Part shown: positions 1-10,407 of the stretch, piece by piece
Position numbering within the stretch: position 1 is the stretch's first letter
Layout: the number at the start of each line of letters is the position of its first letter
Source: Nakataea oryzae
Lineage: Eukaryota > Ascomycota > Sordariomycetes > Magnaporthales > Magnaporthaceae
Reading direction: 5' to 3'
Assembly: GCA_003049435.1 (NCBI GenBank)
Contig: PYSQ01000111.1
Location: forward strand, 1-64,000
DNA length: 64,000 bases
Position numbers and translations under genes: made by a program
Notes under the pieces: generated by a model
Seen by the model: only the letters and a program-made list of their open reading frames with translations
Told to the model about the DNA's origin: nothing
The model's database searches: none

Positions 1-783
1 CCGTTGCAGAAACCCGCATCGCGATCCCCAGCCGCCGGTAGTACCGATCGGCCGGTATCTCCTTGATACACGTGTTGGTGGTCGATTAAAACCTGCCACC
101 GCTGCAATTACTATGTTAGTGTTGGTTTAACCACACCTTGGCTCGTCTATTAAGACTGTATTTGAAGGTACCTTGCGAGTTGTCCGCCCAGGATGGAACC
201 TTGAGGGCGTAGCTAAAATCTGGCACATCCTCAGGACCTCCCGGCCAATGAGGGAGCTCAGGCTCACTCCCTCCTGGCTCGCTCGGTCCGCACACAGCAA
301 ACACTGCGGGAGCTCCTCAACACACAGGCCGGCCGATCTCAGCCGTCTGTGTCTTGTTGTCGTGTAGAATGCAGCCCAAGTGTTTGAGGTCGAGCTGCTG
401 GCAGGTGCCGCAGAGTCGGAAGGCGAGACCCCCAGCGCCGCCGAGCCAGCGACGAACGGAAAACGGAAGAAGGGCAAGTGGCGTGTGATCTATTTCCTGC
501 AACCCAACCGCAACAGGGCACAGCCAGAACAGCACGTTGGGGTCGCACAGCTTGAAACAGCACATCTCTTGCAGCCACCAGTCTTACCAGCCCTGAAGCT
601 AGCTGTCTCAGGACATGTCCGACAGCGTCCCCCCCTCGTTAGCCCCAACTACGGCCCTTGAGTATCCCATCCTCGAGCGCGTCCGTCTTTGCCACGATGA
701 CATATCGGCAAGATTTCATGCCTCTTTGACGCACTTTAACGGCGAATAGGATGGAAAATTGGACATGGCGTATTGGCAAGTAT
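1..783. other. No confident gene; possible decayed Cys-containing gene on minus strand
   Basis: No intact gene is recognised here. On the minus strand one frame from about 565 down to 116 is open except for a single stop near 317. Its upper part contains a CGTCQQLD segment that resembles the Cys-rich lead-in of some HET-domain proteins, but no HET motif can be confirmed. It may be a gene relic or chance. Confidence 0.25.
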
Positions 784-2145
784 CTAAACCCTTTCGTAAC
801 CTTGAGCAGGGACACGCAAAGCGCTAGGTCTAGCTACCTGCTGGCTTGCCATGTTCGAAGCCTGCCATAGCCTCTGCCAACCCATCCGCTCCACCTCAAG
901 CTCCTCTATTTGGCGGTTCCGATCCGTGATCTCGTTCGTGCTCCCTTGTATCAGCATCAGCGTGGCGACGAGCTGCCCGGCCGCGCCCACGAAGCCGACC
1001 ACCGTCGCGAGCTTCTGGCTCCAGGCCGCCAGTACCCCCGACCCCACCGCGCACACCCCGGCCACCCAGACGAAGAGCCTGAACGACGGCGGCGACGAGA
1101 CGGGTATGTCCCTGTGCATTTTGCGGTCGCGGCGCGCGAGAGGGACGATGATGGTGAAGGTGCCGAGCAGCGAGACGGCCGACTGGGACACCAGCCCGTA
1201 GAAACCCGGGTCGACGGCCGGGGCGGGCCCGACCGGAAACAGCGTCTGGCCTGCCTCGACCGGGGGCAGGGACATGCCGCACGTTATCACCGCCAGCATC
1301 CCCAGGCCAAAGTAGAGGCCGTGCACCCAGATCGGGGTGGATATTGCCGCAGCGATCCAGGACTCGAGAGACCAGGCGGCTGCTTGGGGGCGGGCTTTCC
1401 GGGCGTCGGGCCGAACGTGGGGCGGCAAGTCCCCCAAGGGCGCAGGTTCCTCGGCGTCGCTTGACAGTCCTCCTCCTCCTCCTCCTTCTGTCTCTCCATC
1501 GTCTGCAGTCCGGCTCTCGCCCCCCTGGCTACTTGTCTCTCCAGTCAGGTCCTCGCGCCATGGTCTGGTGCCTCGTCCACCCTGCCTGGTTCCATCCGTA
1601 TCGCCCGTCGGAATCTCGGGCACCCGATGGCGCTCAAGGTCCTCCAAGGCGAACCCAACATCTGGCCCCTCCGGCAGTGCCAATGGGAACACAAAAGTAG
1701 GCTCGTCGTGAGATGGCCACCCAGGGGTAGCAGCCCCGCTGTCTGGAAACCCCGAGGCGGCCTTGTCAGAGGGCGGTCCGCGGAGGATGCCCGCGACACG
1801 CCGCCGAAGCTCGTCCAGTTGCGATACGAGCCCTTTGATGTCCTTGCGTCGCAGCGCCCAGCGGATCTTCCACCCGGTCTTTCCTGGTCGAACCTTTAAA
1901 AGCAAGACTTGAAGTTCTTCCAAGGACTTTGTGTATTGGCGTAGTACATCCTGCACTTCGACGGGAAAGTTTGGCCCTCTTAACAGCCTTTCCGCTTGTA
2001 TGTAGTCGGACTTGAGAGTTTCGAGAAGGGAGTGTACCTCAGCCTGCGAAACAAATCCCACCTGAACCAGTCGTGCTACTTTGGCAGCTCGCCCAACGAC
2101 CGAGATAACACTGGCGACACTGACGGCAGCCCCGAGTGGTTCCAT
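784..2145 (-). CDS. PigL_N-like N-terminal domain protein with four membrane helices
   Basis: A single-exon 453-residue protein. Residues 1-120 start with a hydrophobic MEPLGAAVSVASVISVVGRA segment followed by amphipathic helices. This is the layout of the fungal N-terminal domain (PigL_N/NACHT-associated type) found at the front of many ankyrin, NACHT and other STAND-like proteins. Residues 125-255 are low-complexity, acidic and Gly-rich, so probably disordered. Four hydrophobic segments follow at about 271-291, 315-336, 356-374 and 379-399, then a charged coiled-coil-like stretch at 404-425. No NTPase, ankyrin or enzymatic motif is visible, so this looks like a membrane-anchored version of the fungal N-terminal domain. 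Its role is unknown. The start at 2145 is chosen because the N-terminal helix begins there directly. Confidence 0.75.
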   Translation of the reverse strand: MEPLGAAVSVASVISVVGRAAKVARLVQVGFVSQAEVHSLLETLKSDYIQAERLLRGPNFPVEVQDVLRQYTKSLEELQVLLLKVRPGKTGWKIRWALRRKDIKGLVSQLDELRRRVAGILRGPPSDKAASGFPDSGAATPGWPSHDEPTFVFPLALPEGPDVGFALEDLERHRVPEIPTGDTDGTRQGGRGTRPWREDLTGETSSQGGESRTADDGETEGGGGGGLSSDAEEPAPLGDLPPHVRPDARKARPQAAAWSLESWIAAAISTPIWVHGLYFGLGMLAVITCGMSLPPVEAGQTLFPVGPAPAVDPGFYGLVSQSAVSLLGTFTIIVPLARRDRKMHRDIPVSSPPSFRLFVWVAGVCAVGSGVLAAWSQKLATVVGFVGAAGQLVATLMLIQGSTNEITDRNRQIEELEVERMGWQRLWQASNMASQQVARPSALRVPAQGYERV

Positions 2146-2872
2146 GGTTTTTGGGCGTTAAAATCCAAACAGGTTCCAGGACGTGATAGTATTGATTGCA
2201 GCCGTGACTGCGGGGTGCTGCTGAACAATTTTGCTTGGAGCACTGGCGCGCAGTTAGCTATTTATAGGGGACATTAAACAGCCAACAGGATCCCCCCTTC
2301 CTTTTATTTCCGACAAGCCACGCCCGGTACTGGTGGCTGTGTCCTGCTCCAGTTATTCCACGCTTATTTGGGGCGGTGGCTGTACAACAGCACCAGGCAC
2401 CTCGCGAGGCGCCCAGTCGTGTACAACCACAGCCGCAGATACAGGCCGACCTGCATTTCGAATGCACTCTCAGATATTACATAACTGCAGGACTTTCTTC
2501 ATGCGCTTCCTGCAGATCCGAACTTGCACACATGGTAGGCAGTTACTCCGCCATTGCAACCTCGTATAGCCGCGAAGCCACTACCAACCCAGGAGATATA
2601 CGTATTAGCCGCCCCGGCCTATTAGCTGTTACAAGGCCAAATGCCTAGGTCAGATGGTCTGCTAGTCTTGGAGGATGCAGGACGCAGGGACCGGTGCTTC
2701 CAATTAGGTTTCTAGCACTTCAAGTCGCCGTGACCACCCTCGGGGTTTCTAGATCCACCCCTGAAGCCTTAGCCTTGTAATTCCTCCTCCAGCCTCCTCC
2801 AGCCTCGTCCCCATCGGCTACCCTTTACCCTTCCCACCTCCCTGTCCTTGACTCGATAGGATATCGCGGCGG
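2146..2872. other. Intergenic, no gene seen
   Basis: Probably the promoter side of the minus-strand membrane protein gene (start at 2145) and the 3' flank of the cutinase gene. A TATA-like TATTTATAGG lies at 2260-2269. No convincing coding sequence is present in any frame. Confidence 0.5.
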
Positions 2873-3912
2873 CTAGGTCCTCATCTTGCTCATGATAAAC
2901 TTGGCCGCTTGATCCACATCTTGCTCGTACCTGCAACGGAGAAATGTCAACTTGGCTATTCCCATGCACCTTGCTGGAGCTTCCTCTTGCAACAAGGCAC
3001 AAGCAAGTTCTTCCTGGATGTAGTGGTGACTTACAGCAGGTGCGGGATGAGGATCAGCGTGTCCTTGCGGCAGATGGTGTCGCCGTCCTTGCAGATGCTC
3101 AGCGTCCTCTCGGCCGGGACGCCCTGGACCGGCTGCCCATTGTTTGGGTCGCCAAACATGACGACGCCGCTGATCTTATTCATCACGCCCGCCGGCATGG
3201 CCTGGGACGCCAGGTGAATGAGCTGCGCGCCCTGCGAGTAGCCCGCCATGGCAACGTTTGAGTTGGGGCACCTGTTGACGAGGTCCGTGGTGATCTTGGC
3301 CCTGCATGATGCCCGTCAGCCTTCCGCTGCCCGCTCTGCATAGGCAGGTAGAAACCTCCCGAGCCGGGCAGCCGGCCAGTTGCGTGTGTGCGTGTGCTCA
3401 CATGTTAGTGGCGCCATCCTGGTCGCCGCCGACAAGAAATCCGTAAAACGTGGCGTTGTAGTCGACTCCCTGCATGCCGACGCTCTTCCCGCTTGCCGCC
3501 CTCTGCATGGCGTTAAGGAATTGTGGTCCTACAGCCCGTTTTTGTAGCTGGTCAGATGCCGATAAAGGTGGGTGATGGGAATAAGCATGGCTCCAGGGGA
3601 TAAACAGCCAATGGTGGAGGCCCCCCTACGCACCGACGACGATTCCGATATTCCCCGGCTCGCTGGTGCCTCTCCCATACACGACGATGATATCAGGACA
3701 TCCATCAACATTCTGCAGGTTGCGTGGTGTCAGCCTGGCATCCTAGGAACTCTCACAAGAAAAGGAGTCCCGAGGAGTCGGGGGAACGTTTATACCGAAA
3801 CAGAAATGTCCTGCCTAGGGGCTTTGGAGCCCAAGTCCTGATCCAGTGGGTGCGCTTGGCCCAGGGCGGCCAGAAGTGCAGTACCAGAAGAGATGAGGCC
3901 GGTGATCTTCAT
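2873..3912 (-). CDS. Secreted cutinase, carbohydrate esterase family 5
   Basis: Five exons join cleanly: 3796-3912, 3634-3712, 3402-3528, 3035-3301 and 2873-2930. All four introns are GT-AG, and the product is 215 residues, the usual cutinase length. A signal peptide is visible at about 1-20 (MKITGLISSGTALLAALGQA). The mature part has the family pattern: YGRGTSEPGN at 54-63, the nucleophile Ser130 in GYSQG, Asp182 in DGDTIC and His195 in IPHLL form the expected Ser-Asp-His triad. Cys44/Cys119 and Cys178/Cys185 sit where the two conserved disulfides lie. Known members hydrolyse ester bonds of cutin or related polyesters outside the cell. Nothing is broken, so the gene should be functional. Acetylxylan esterase of the same family is the main alternative. 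Confidence 0.93.
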
Positions 3913-6199
3913 GATGGTCTGCCGTCAAAGGGCTGTGAATCATGGGGTAATGGCTCGCTGTACTTGGGTGCAAGACCTTGATGATTGCCTGGAAGTGATG
4001 AGTCTAGAAACAGCCAAGGCGACGCCCGTGCCATTTTATATCAAGCAGCAACTGTCTCCCCGCAATGCCAAAAGGAGCGACAGGTAGCGAGTTGCCCGGT
4101 GGTGTCTGCCGGATGCCCTCTTCCCACCGAAACTCGCCTGCTGGGATCAAACAAGGAAACGCGGAGAGGCGGGGTTTCCCGGCCAAGTGCGCCTTGGACG
4201 AATTATTCTAGAACGGTGATACCGGCAGCAAGTTACAGGTTCACCTTTCCTCAACCTGGGAACCTTTCGTGAGCTACCCTTTTGAGGCATCCAAAAATGC
4301 CTTCAGAGCTTCTGTTTGGTTAGGCAGCTCGGGACGACGCAAAACGTCCGGCTGATGTTGGGACGAAATGAGTCCAGTTTGCCTTCTAGGGCGTTTCTTG
4401 CCAGCATGCCGCTGCTGCTGCCAAGTACACACGTCCCTTCTGTGCTGCGAAACAAAAAGAAGGGGTTCGTCTGAGCACATAAGGGCACATGAATCTTGTC
4501 GTGGGTGCCTCGAGTAAACCCAACTGCGGTGCAAGACTTTCCGTGTACAAAGTACAGGCTTTTCTGCGGCATGACCTTTCCCATTCCTAAATGATGGATA
4601 AAAAGAGAGGAAATTATACGGAAATAAAGTTATTTTGACGTCGAGGAAGCACGAGTCTTTATATTCCCAGTATTTGGCACTGTGATTTAAACCCCTAGCT
4701 ATCAGCGGAGTTGCCACGAGCATGAGGCGAGGAGGCCACTACTCTTGTGGAGTGTCATTCTAGAAAAAACCATCAGCCGATGTGGTTTCCTCGTGCTCAA
4801 CTCATGTTCTACGTCTTTCGTACTCGCGGCGGGTCGCGTGTCTCTCACACTCTCCTCTCCCCTTCCCCCATGACGTAGCGCAGCGTTTGCTTTTAAGACA
4901 GGCCAGCCGAGTTTGGCGGGAGTGCCCAGGGATAAGGAGACAAAAACATGGGCTTGTTTGCTTTGCTTGGCTTGTGTGCGTTGTGCAAGCATTTTATTCT
5001 TTTCCTTTTAACTTTGAAGTTGCATTTCTTTTCACCGTCTTCTCCCTTTCTGACCAGTTGTGTCCCAACTGCCCCTCGTTCTTCACCCTCATCGTCATCT
5101 TCGCCGCCTCCCTTCTTGCTCCCTCATCTGGGTGGCAGGCGATCACGCCCTGTCTCCCTCTCGCCAGCCCGCCCATTTATACCCTTTCCCCGGAAGTGAG
5201 GACACCGACCTCCAGCCGATGCTCTAGGGCCATGTCTACGAGGACGGACGGATGATTGACATGCTGCTGGAGCATGCCGCTATTTCCTCCCTCTGCAACC
5301 GCCCCTAATCTCTTTGCAGAACCCTGCGCTTTGGATTATGCTGCACAAAAGGTCAGTGGTTTCAATGGGCAGCCTTATGGCGATGCAAAATCCAGAATCC
5401 AAAAAAGGAAAAAAAAAATATTGCCATTCATCGGCTGGAAATGCGCGAGGTGATGCTGGTTACGCTGTTAATATAAGCCCCTATTACCTACGTACCCACA
5501 CAGCTTATCCGTAGCACAAATATTTTGCACGTTAGCATTGGTACGTGGTATAAGCTTCAAGCAAACAGTAGGCTGACACATACGACCATACCCACTGGAA
5601 TATACGGGATCCCGTCCGCTCTCCCCTAGTCAAACCAGTGAGGATTGGATTAGTACTCGCGGAGCCGATGGGATCCTGGGACCTTAACCGCTGACCAATA
5701 GCCGCCCGCCCTGGCCGCCCCACCCTCCATGCGCTCTACATGCTCCACAGCCTCGCGACCATTTCTCCGTTTGTCCTCCTTCTCAAAAACGCCAGAAAAC
5801 GGGTTTCTGTTTACGAGGATCCAGGTCGCCACCAACAGGACCGCCCGCCACCCACCTCGCTGCCCTTGGTGCCGCCGCCCGCCATGGAGAGCTTCCACGC
5901 AAGCAAAAGGGCCATTGGGTCGCTCTTTTCGACTAGTGGGAAAAGGAGTAGTAACACAAGGAAGGAGTACCGCCTGCTTTTCCCTCCGCTCCCGCCGATA
6001 CCGAGTTGAACGGCAATCACCTTCCCCTCCGCTGTTAAGATCCTTCCTTCCACCACCCGAAAAAAGATCTTTTTTTGCATGTATATCGACGCGGTTGACC
6101 GGCGGTGAGAGCAAACGCGATGGCGCCTTTACTAGCCAATATTTCGGTTATGACCACGACGCCGGTGCGGGACTTTCGGGCCGGCCGAGCAGAAGAGGC
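3913..6199. other. Intergenic, no gene recognised
   Basis: This is the cutinase upstream region and a long interval without a recognisable gene. The ORFs here are short, lack family motifs and overlap each other on both strands. A pyrimidine-rich stretch (about 4990-5130) and an A-rich tract (5400-5419) stand out. The right end (about 6100-6199) may contain decayed 5' parts of the pseudogene that follows. Confidence 0.5.
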
Positions 6200-6855
6200 G
6201 ACACCTTTACGCATTAAGTATAGGTCAACAACCCACAGTGGCAGGAGTTGCTGTATATGGACGACGAGTACATTTCTTTTTAACGCTTGTTACGTTTGTT
6301 GCGTTTGTTGCGTTTGTTGCGTTTGTTGCGTTTGTTGCGTTTGTTGCGTTTGTTGCAAAAAAAAAGTAGCACGAGCTGATATGGATAAAAAAAACAGGCT
6401 TAACGAGCAGAAAGGCGCCGGCCCGGCCAAGGACGGCTTCCCCGTCACCTACATCTGGGACATCCGCGACCTCGAGAAGCCGAGGCAGACGGGGCTCTGG
6501 AAGGGCACGGTCCACGCCATCGACCACAACCAGTACATCAACCCGCACGACGGGCCGCTGTACCAGTCAAACTACGGCGCGGGGCTGCGCGTTTACGACG
6601 TCTCGTCCGTTCCCTCGGACCCGACGGGCGGCTCCGTCGGCGAGGTTGCTTACTTTGACGTGCACCCCGAGGACGACGGCGAGCCGGGGGGCGGGAACGT
6701 TTCGTTTGCGGGCTCCTGGTCGTCTTACGCCCAGTTCAGGTCGGGGTTCGTCTGGGTTAACACGTTTGAGCGCGGCGGGTTCCTGGTACGGCCGACCGGG
6801 GAGGCGTACGTGCCGTTTAAGCCCCCGCGCGGCCGCGGCCGCGGCGGGGGCTGTA
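6200..6855 (+). pseudogene. Decayed choice-of-anchor-B / LVIVD-type protein gene, 3' part
   Basis: From 6398 the frame encodes the C-terminal part of a choice-of-anchor-B family protein (beta-propeller-like, LVIVD repeats). Recognisable segments are PVTYIWDIRDL, the HDGPLYQSNYGAGLRVYDV block, and VNTFERGGFLV near the usual C-terminus. Upstream, the same family signature THQGWV..NNPQWQ..MDDE is read at 6203-6267 but with stops at 6215 and 6221, where CAA and TGG codons are expected. The two halves are separated by a 130-bp GT-AG intron (6268-6397) that contains seven copies of a 9-bp repeat. At the 3' end the frame runs on into a TG microsatellite instead of stopping. No intact 5' half was found, so this is a truncated, mutated copy. 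Confidence 0.72.
6294..6356 (+). repeat. Seven-copy 9-bp tandem repeat (GTTTGTTGC) in an intron
   Basis: Seven perfect units of GTTTGTTGC lie inside the intron (6268-6397) of the choice-of-anchor-B pseudogene. Because nine is a multiple of three the array is open in frame and reads as a fake Cys-Val-Cys repeat. Confidence 0.97.
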
Positions 6856-6859
6856 GTGT

Positions 6860-6892
<33 letters not shown>
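6856..6892 (+). repeat. TG dinucleotide microsatellite
   Basis: An almost perfect (TG)n run with one A interruption, immediately after the degenerate 3' end of the choice-of-anchor-B pseudogene. Confidence 0.97.
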
Positions 6893-6893
<1 letters not shown>

Positions 6894-7404
6894 CGATATA
6901 ACCGACACATCTGGCTAACGTCTTTTGTAGCGAGGCTGCCCTCCAGACTTGGCACCTGTGGCAAAGAGGAAGGGAAGGCAAGTAGGCTTCTATTGAAGGA
7001 TGAATCTGTCTCTGAGGAAAGGAATCTGGCGCAGGGAGCCAGAGGCTCCCTGCCTATATATACACCTCTGACCCCTATCCCCCGTGCTTGATATCGGAAC
7101 CTGAGCCTTCACTGCTGTGCCTCCGGTGCTCGGAACCGATGGAGCACACCCAGTCGGTGTGCCCTGTCCGGGTTGAGCCTCGGTCCGCTCACTGTAGGGT
7201 GCCTCCTTTTGTGACAGCACCTTATTATCTGTGATGAAAATTCCTAATCGATTGTAAGTCCCAATTCCGCTATGCTGCGCTACAGCTCAAAATACAAGAT
7301 GTTTTCATAAGATCCCTGCTCGGGCATTTTGGCTGATTTCCCCTCACAGCTCGGGCGAAGGCGTCGTCCACCCCTCCCCGTTCCCTGCTGGCGTTTCTTC
7401 TCCT
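6893..7404. other. Intergenic, no gene seen
   Basis: No coding sequence with family features. It is the 3' flank of the small secreted protein gene on the minus strand. Confidence 0.5.
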
Positions 7405-7665
7405 TCACTCCTGAACACCGCGCTTCCAGCTGCCACCCGGGAGGCAGCCGAGGCCGCCGCAAGGGCCGCTCGTTTTGGGGTTCTTCTTGGCCTTTGCCAA
7501 AGCATCCTGGAGCATCTTCCCCGTCTGTTTCAACGTCTCGGGGTCGGCCTTGCCCCCGTAGGCGCGAGCTCCGAGCTCCAAGCTCCCGGGAACCGGGGCG
7601 GCGGCGACCTGCGCGACAAGCAGGGCGAGGACCGTCGCGACACTGGTGAAAAGTGTAAAGTGCAT
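7405..7665 (-). CDS. Small secreted protein, unknown function
   Basis: An 86-residue product if translation starts at the ATG at 7663-7665. That start gives a textbook signal peptide (MHFTLFTSVATVLALLVAQV, then AAAP as a likely cleavage region after about residue 23). The ORF is open further upstream to 7854, but that extension is a Phe/Pro-rich artefact of the pyrimidine-rich 5' leader (7680-7800). The mature part is about 60 residues with a Lys-rich helix (DPETLKQTGKMLQDALAKAK) and a Gly-rich end with two cysteines (CGGLGC). No known family is recognised. It could be an effector-like or peptide-precursor protein; only secretion is well supported. Confidence 0.6.
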   Translation of the reverse strand: MHFTLFTSVATVLALLVAQVAAAPVPGSLELGARAYGGKADPETLKQTGKMLQDALAKAKKNPKTSGPCGGLGCLPGGSWKRGVQE

Positions 7666-9289
7666 CGTTGTTTGGCTGGCTTGAGGCCGGTGTTGAAAAA
7701 AGGGGGAAAGGGAGAGAGAAAAGACGAGAGAAAAAGACAAAAGAAAAAAGACGGAGGGGAAAAAACAAAGGAAAAAAAAGAAAGGAAAAAAGACAAAGGG
7801 GAATTGTTGTATAGGATTGGATGTGAGAAGTGCGATGATGGGAAAAGGAACCATCTGCAGCTTAGCGTCGGTGGTCGCGATATTTATGTTCCGCTCGACC
7901 TTTCAGGTTCCGCGGCGAAGGGGTTTTTTTGGTGCTTCTATTTCAGGCGTGGCTAACAGCCTGCCTGGTGGTCTGTTTCTTGGCTGCCTGTTTCAGGCTT
8001 TTTATTTTTATTTTTGTCCGCTCAGACCCTCATTGCAGTGTTTGGCAGGAGATCGCCAAAACAACGCGGGGCCGCCTCTATTTTTTTACTCACATGATTC
8101 GACAACGTCCCACTTTGAACTCAATTGTCAATGCGTCCCCCGAAATAGCAGAGGCAACCATGGGCCTCGAATTTTTATCGTTTTCATTTGCCCGTGATCC
8201 TTAGCAGCGGCGATGGAGCCAAATGTTTATTATGGCCACAAATGTTGCACATCACCACGGAATCGCCCCATACCATGGGAACGGTGGCTTAGGAACCAAT
8301 ACCTGGTGGGCGCATTTATGCCGTCGTGCAAAACCCCATCCTCCAGGGCGCCGGCATGGGGGCCGAGCAGTGCCACAGCACCTTCGAGGCTGTGGATGAA
8401 GCACCCGCCGACGATTTCGTAGGTTCTAGGCTGCTCCTCGTGCTGCTTGCTCCCTGAAAAGCATAGGAGGGTCGCATCCTAGCAGCACGTAGATCACATC
8501 ATCTTGCCAACATCGGACGATCCGACGTTGGCGTTTAGCGGCAACGCAGCCTTTTGACGCGCGTGGCAACGACGCGACGGGGTGAGTTTCAAACGCACCT
8601 TTTCGAGCCCCGGCGGACAAGGCCCTAGGCTTGGGTTTTCCTGGAACGACTAGCATTCCCCATTGCCGGGCGAACCCCGCATCCCCCCAGGATCTTGTCC
8701 ATCCCTGTCCAGCCTGGGGGACCGACGGCGTCGTCGCCTCCGTCACGGTGGCGCAGCGGACTCCCCACAGGGGGCAGGATGTTGCCGGGCGCGTCGGGAA
8801 CCGCCCCGGCCAGCGTCCGTGAAGGCCGAGTGGTCGGCGGCCCGCGCCTGACGTTGACCAGCGGCTCCATGAACGAGAGGCTCGAGCGCGGCTATCTCAA
8901 GAGGCAACATCTCCTTTTTTGCCGCACTGGGCGGCGGCGCCCCCGGCCGCGAGGTGCACCTCCTGTACGACCCAGACGCACTTTGTTCCGACACTGCACC
9001 AACCGAATGTGGTGGGAGAGTGTGACCTGTCAATGAAGATTCTGGTTGGATGCCTCCCGATCCAACGGCAAATGTGCATAATGAACGACTTTGTGCTTCC
9101 CCAGACATTTTCCCTAAGTTCAAATGGGGGATTTGGGCCGGAGGAGGTCTGGGCTACCCCCATGCCAGGTGGACCCCCGAACCTACTCTAACGCCTAATT
9201 GGGATAGGCCCAATACAAAATCACGTTTGAAAAAACCCACAAACTTCCTTCCAAAAAGCCAATCGCGTCGTCGGTGTCACGGGCTCTAG
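7666..9289. other. Intergenic with possible gene relics
   Basis: A pyrimidine-rich promoter or leader for the small secreted protein (7680-7800 as seen on the minus strand) is followed by DNA without an intact gene. Plus-strand stretches at about 8312-8430 and 8831-9030 have coding-like composition (for example GAGMGAEQCHSTFEAVDEAP, and MNERLERGYLKRQ) but are interrupted by stops and frame changes. They may be remnants of one gene whose family I cannot name. Confidence 0.35.
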
Positions 9290-9838
9290 AGTGGAGCACC
9301 CAGTTTTGGCCACCCCCCTGCTTTGGCCACCTTTCCCATATAAAAAAACGGAAAATCGGGACAAATAAAACGTAAAATAAAAATGGTACAGGGATAAGAT
9401 AATCTGTGTTGCATTGAGAAAGAATCAGGGATTTGCATGATATTTTTGTCATTTTTTAACTTTTGTTAATATTAAAGTTATGAATTTTTTAATTTGTAAT
9501 TTTTGAAATACATACAAATTACTAGTAAACATGTTTCCCTTTTTATACCTTTAATGTTTTATAAAGTTTAATTAGGTAAGTTTAAAAAAAGGCTAGAAAA
9601 TTCAATAAAAATTAAGTAATTTAGCGCTAGTATTTAGTACTTTTAGTTTATAAGATATAAATTTATAAAAAATACTCCATATAAAACTTCACCCACTTTT
9701 TTTAATTTTAAATTGTAAGCTTCGATTAAAGTATTAAAAATTTAATTAAAATATTTTAATTTTTCATAACTTTTATATAGTTTTTTAACATTAACTTGGT
9801 TAAATTTGAATAAAAAATGAAAGTATAAAAGGGAAAAC
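9290..9838. other. Edge of transposon block; candidate pogo-type terminal repeat then AT-rich DNA
   Basis: At 9290-9332 lies a sequence with GGAGCACCC and two GGCCACC motifs, resembling the outer end of Fot1/pogo-type DNA transposons and similar to 41311-41340 in inverse orientation. From about 9340 to 9838 the base composition drops sharply to AT-rich DNA without coding sequence. Confidence 0.4.
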
Positions 9839-10167
9839 TGTTATGCCCTTTTGATTCACACCCTGGGTAGTTACGTGCTGGGCGCGTAACTACAATCCAA
9901 ACCACAGCCCCACCTTACGTGGAATGCACCTCAAGTGCGCTTTACGTACCTCTAAGCCTAGCGCCTATACGCAAGCCAAATGCACCCAAAGCATACTCTG
10001 GGTTATGCATTCGTTCCCTATATATAAAGAAGGTAGCTAGGCGTAGCCTGTATTGGTAGGATTAAAAGGGCAATTAATATTCCCCTTACTACCTTACATG
10101 GTAGATTGGTTTACTTATATCGCTTACCCCGCGATGCCCCTAGCTAGCCCCTACCTAAGGCATAACA
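9839..10167 (+). mobile_element. LTR (329 bp) with 9-bp terminal inverted repeats
   Basis: The sequence starts TGTTATGCC and ends GGCATAACA, a perfect 9-bp inverted pair with TG...CA ends. It is followed by AATGGTAGT, which resembles an initiator-tRNA primer binding site, so it is probably the 5' LTR of a copia-like element. The flanking 5-mers (AAAAC, AATGG) do not match, consistent with a 5' LTR rather than a solo LTR. A TATA-like TATATATAAAG lies at 10019-10029. A 9-bp-arm hairpin (GTAGTTACG / CGTAACTAC) lies at about 9867-9894. The interior is cut by the family-1 element starting at 10177 and may resume at 17430. Confidence 0.75.
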
Positions 10168-10176
10168 AATGGTAGT

Positions 10177-10407
10177 TATTACGGGCTAAGCCGCAAGCCG
10201 ACTGCTGGAGGGTGCCGAAATGGAGTTATTTAGGTGCTTGCCAGGAAAGGCTCGCCAGTGTATCTAGCTAAGGGAAATGGTAGGCTTATATACACTAATT
10301 AAAACGGTAGGCCGCGGCTGGGTTTTATCGGTCCTTATTTGCAGTTCAGCTATAAAGGGCGCAGCCCTTTACTATAAGGTCCGTACCTTTAGTTCGGAAC
10401 CATAATA
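10177..10407 (-). repeat. Family-1 LTR (3' LTR), 231 bp
   Basis: Left-hand LTR of the element 10177-17429. On the element strand the family consensus starts TGTCATGGTTCC and ends CCCGTAACA. This copy shows TATTATGG and GTAATA at those ends, that is C-to-T and G-to-A changes. Confidence 0.92.

Noticed and set aside
4274..4723. 149-codon minus-strand open frame
   Set aside because: No signal, domain or splice context; composition like surrounding non-coding DNA.
6240..6440. Cys-Val-Cys repeat protein suggested by the open frame through the 9-bp array
   Set aside because: The array lies in a GT-AG intron of a recognisable gene; it is open only because the unit length is a multiple of three.
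7666..7854. N-terminal extension of the small secreted protein
   Set aside because: Phe/Pro/Ser-rich translation of a pyrimidine-rich leader; the internal Met gives a proper signal peptide.
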